This document shows, one piece after another, positions 13,221 through 13,366 of a stretch of 13,366 bases of DNA; position 1 is the first letter of the stretch; every line of letters starts with the position of its first letter. Where the stretch lies: positions 1 through 13,366 of the forward strand of contig CAMRBT010000026.1 of assembly GCA_947040475.1 (NCBI GenBank), written 5' to 3'. Source of the DNA: an uncultured Brevinema sp. Lineage in GTDB: Bacteria; Spirochaetota; Brevinematia; Brevinematales; Brevinemataceae. The translations under genes and the position numbers were made by a program. Under the pieces are notes generated by a model, which saw only the letters and a program-made list of their open reading frames with translations, had not been told where the DNA came from and ran no database searches.

Positions 13221-13366
13221 ATGAAAGGCTTAGTAGTGATGCCCACCTATAACGAAAAAGGTAATATAGAACGGATTATTCCTAAAATCATTGATAATTA
13301 CGATCTTGATGTGCTGGTTGTGGATGATAGCTCTCCTGATGGCACGGCAGAAATTGTAAAATCTCT
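13221..13366 (+). CDS. GT2 glycosyltransferase, dolichol-phosphate-mannose-synthase-like (truncated by window)
   Basis: Only the first 48 residues are in the window; the rest lies past the right edge. The start has the family-2 glycosyltransferase pattern: MPTYNEKGNIERI at residues 7-19 and VVDDSSPDGT at about 34-43, where the aspartates bind the nucleotide sugar and metal. DDSSPDGT is typical of polyprenol-monophosphomannose synthase (DPM1-like) enzymes, which move a hexose from GDP- or UDP-sugar to a polyprenyl phosphate on the cytoplasmic membrane face. GGAG lies 6 nt before the ATG. Whether the protein has a C-terminal membrane part cannot be seen. Confidence 0.9.
   Translation, partial: MKGLVVMPTYNEKGNIERIIPKIIDNYDLDVLVVDDSSPDGTAEIVKS

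Noticed and set aside
1..13366. CRISPR array, tRNA or rRNA genes, insertion sequences, integrase or prophage genes
   Set aside because: No regularly spaced repeats, tRNA-like cloverleaf or transposase/integrase motifs were seen on either strand.

Overview
The window is AT-rich bacterial DNA with compact genes, mostly clear AGGAG-type ribosome binding sites, and sigma70-like promoters with 17-nt spacing. Two flagellar genes (fliL, fliM) and an FlgM-like anti-sigma factor show a motile bacterium. The short FlgM-like protein, the gene mix and the low GC fit a low-GC spirochaete (for example a Brevinema- or Brachyspira-like lineage). That assignment is an inference from general features, not from a diagnostic marker.

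Layout. Positions 1-366 hold no convincing gene: there is an outward-facing minus-strand promoter, a long imperfect hairpin, a GC-rich cluster of hairpins, and a minus-strand terminator. A minus-strand gene for an unknown membrane protein with a Thr/Asn-rich N-terminus (367-1146) follows. Next comes a metallo-beta-lactamase-fold hydrolase (1334-1957, minus), transcribed divergently from fliL-fliM (2119-3730, plus). fliM converges on flgM (3804-4097, minus) across a tandem hairpin terminator region. flgM lies downstream of rsmI (4171-4938, minus).

A plus-strand cluster then runs from an alpha/beta hydrolase (5120-6022) to an ABC-3-type metal permease (6088-6885) and a CaCA-type cation antiporter (6894-7901). 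The last two are tightly coupled, and a perfect 10-bp inverted repeat precedes the permease. This cluster converges on a gene for an unknown tail-anchored protein (7908-9011, minus).

folD (9105-9983, plus) converges on dxr (9985-11136, minus). Their 3' ends share one perfect palindrome that is both the terminator candidate and the coding sequence for the same last four residues in both proteins. Upstream of dxr in the same direction is a secreted beta-propeller/Ig-like protein (11167-13065, minus). It is divided from a truncated dolichol-phosphate-mannose-synthase-like glycosyltransferase (13221-end, plus) by two promoters arranged as mirror images about a 17-bp inverted repeat.

Most genes are housekeeping: chemotaxis/motility, rRNA methylation, one-carbon metabolism, isoprenoid synthesis. 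I found no convincing new multi-gene system. The most notable items are structural: the shared folD/dxr palindrome, the mirror-symmetric divergent promoters near the right end, and the inverted repeat before the metal permease. Two proteins, 259 and 367 residues long, belong to no family I recognise.
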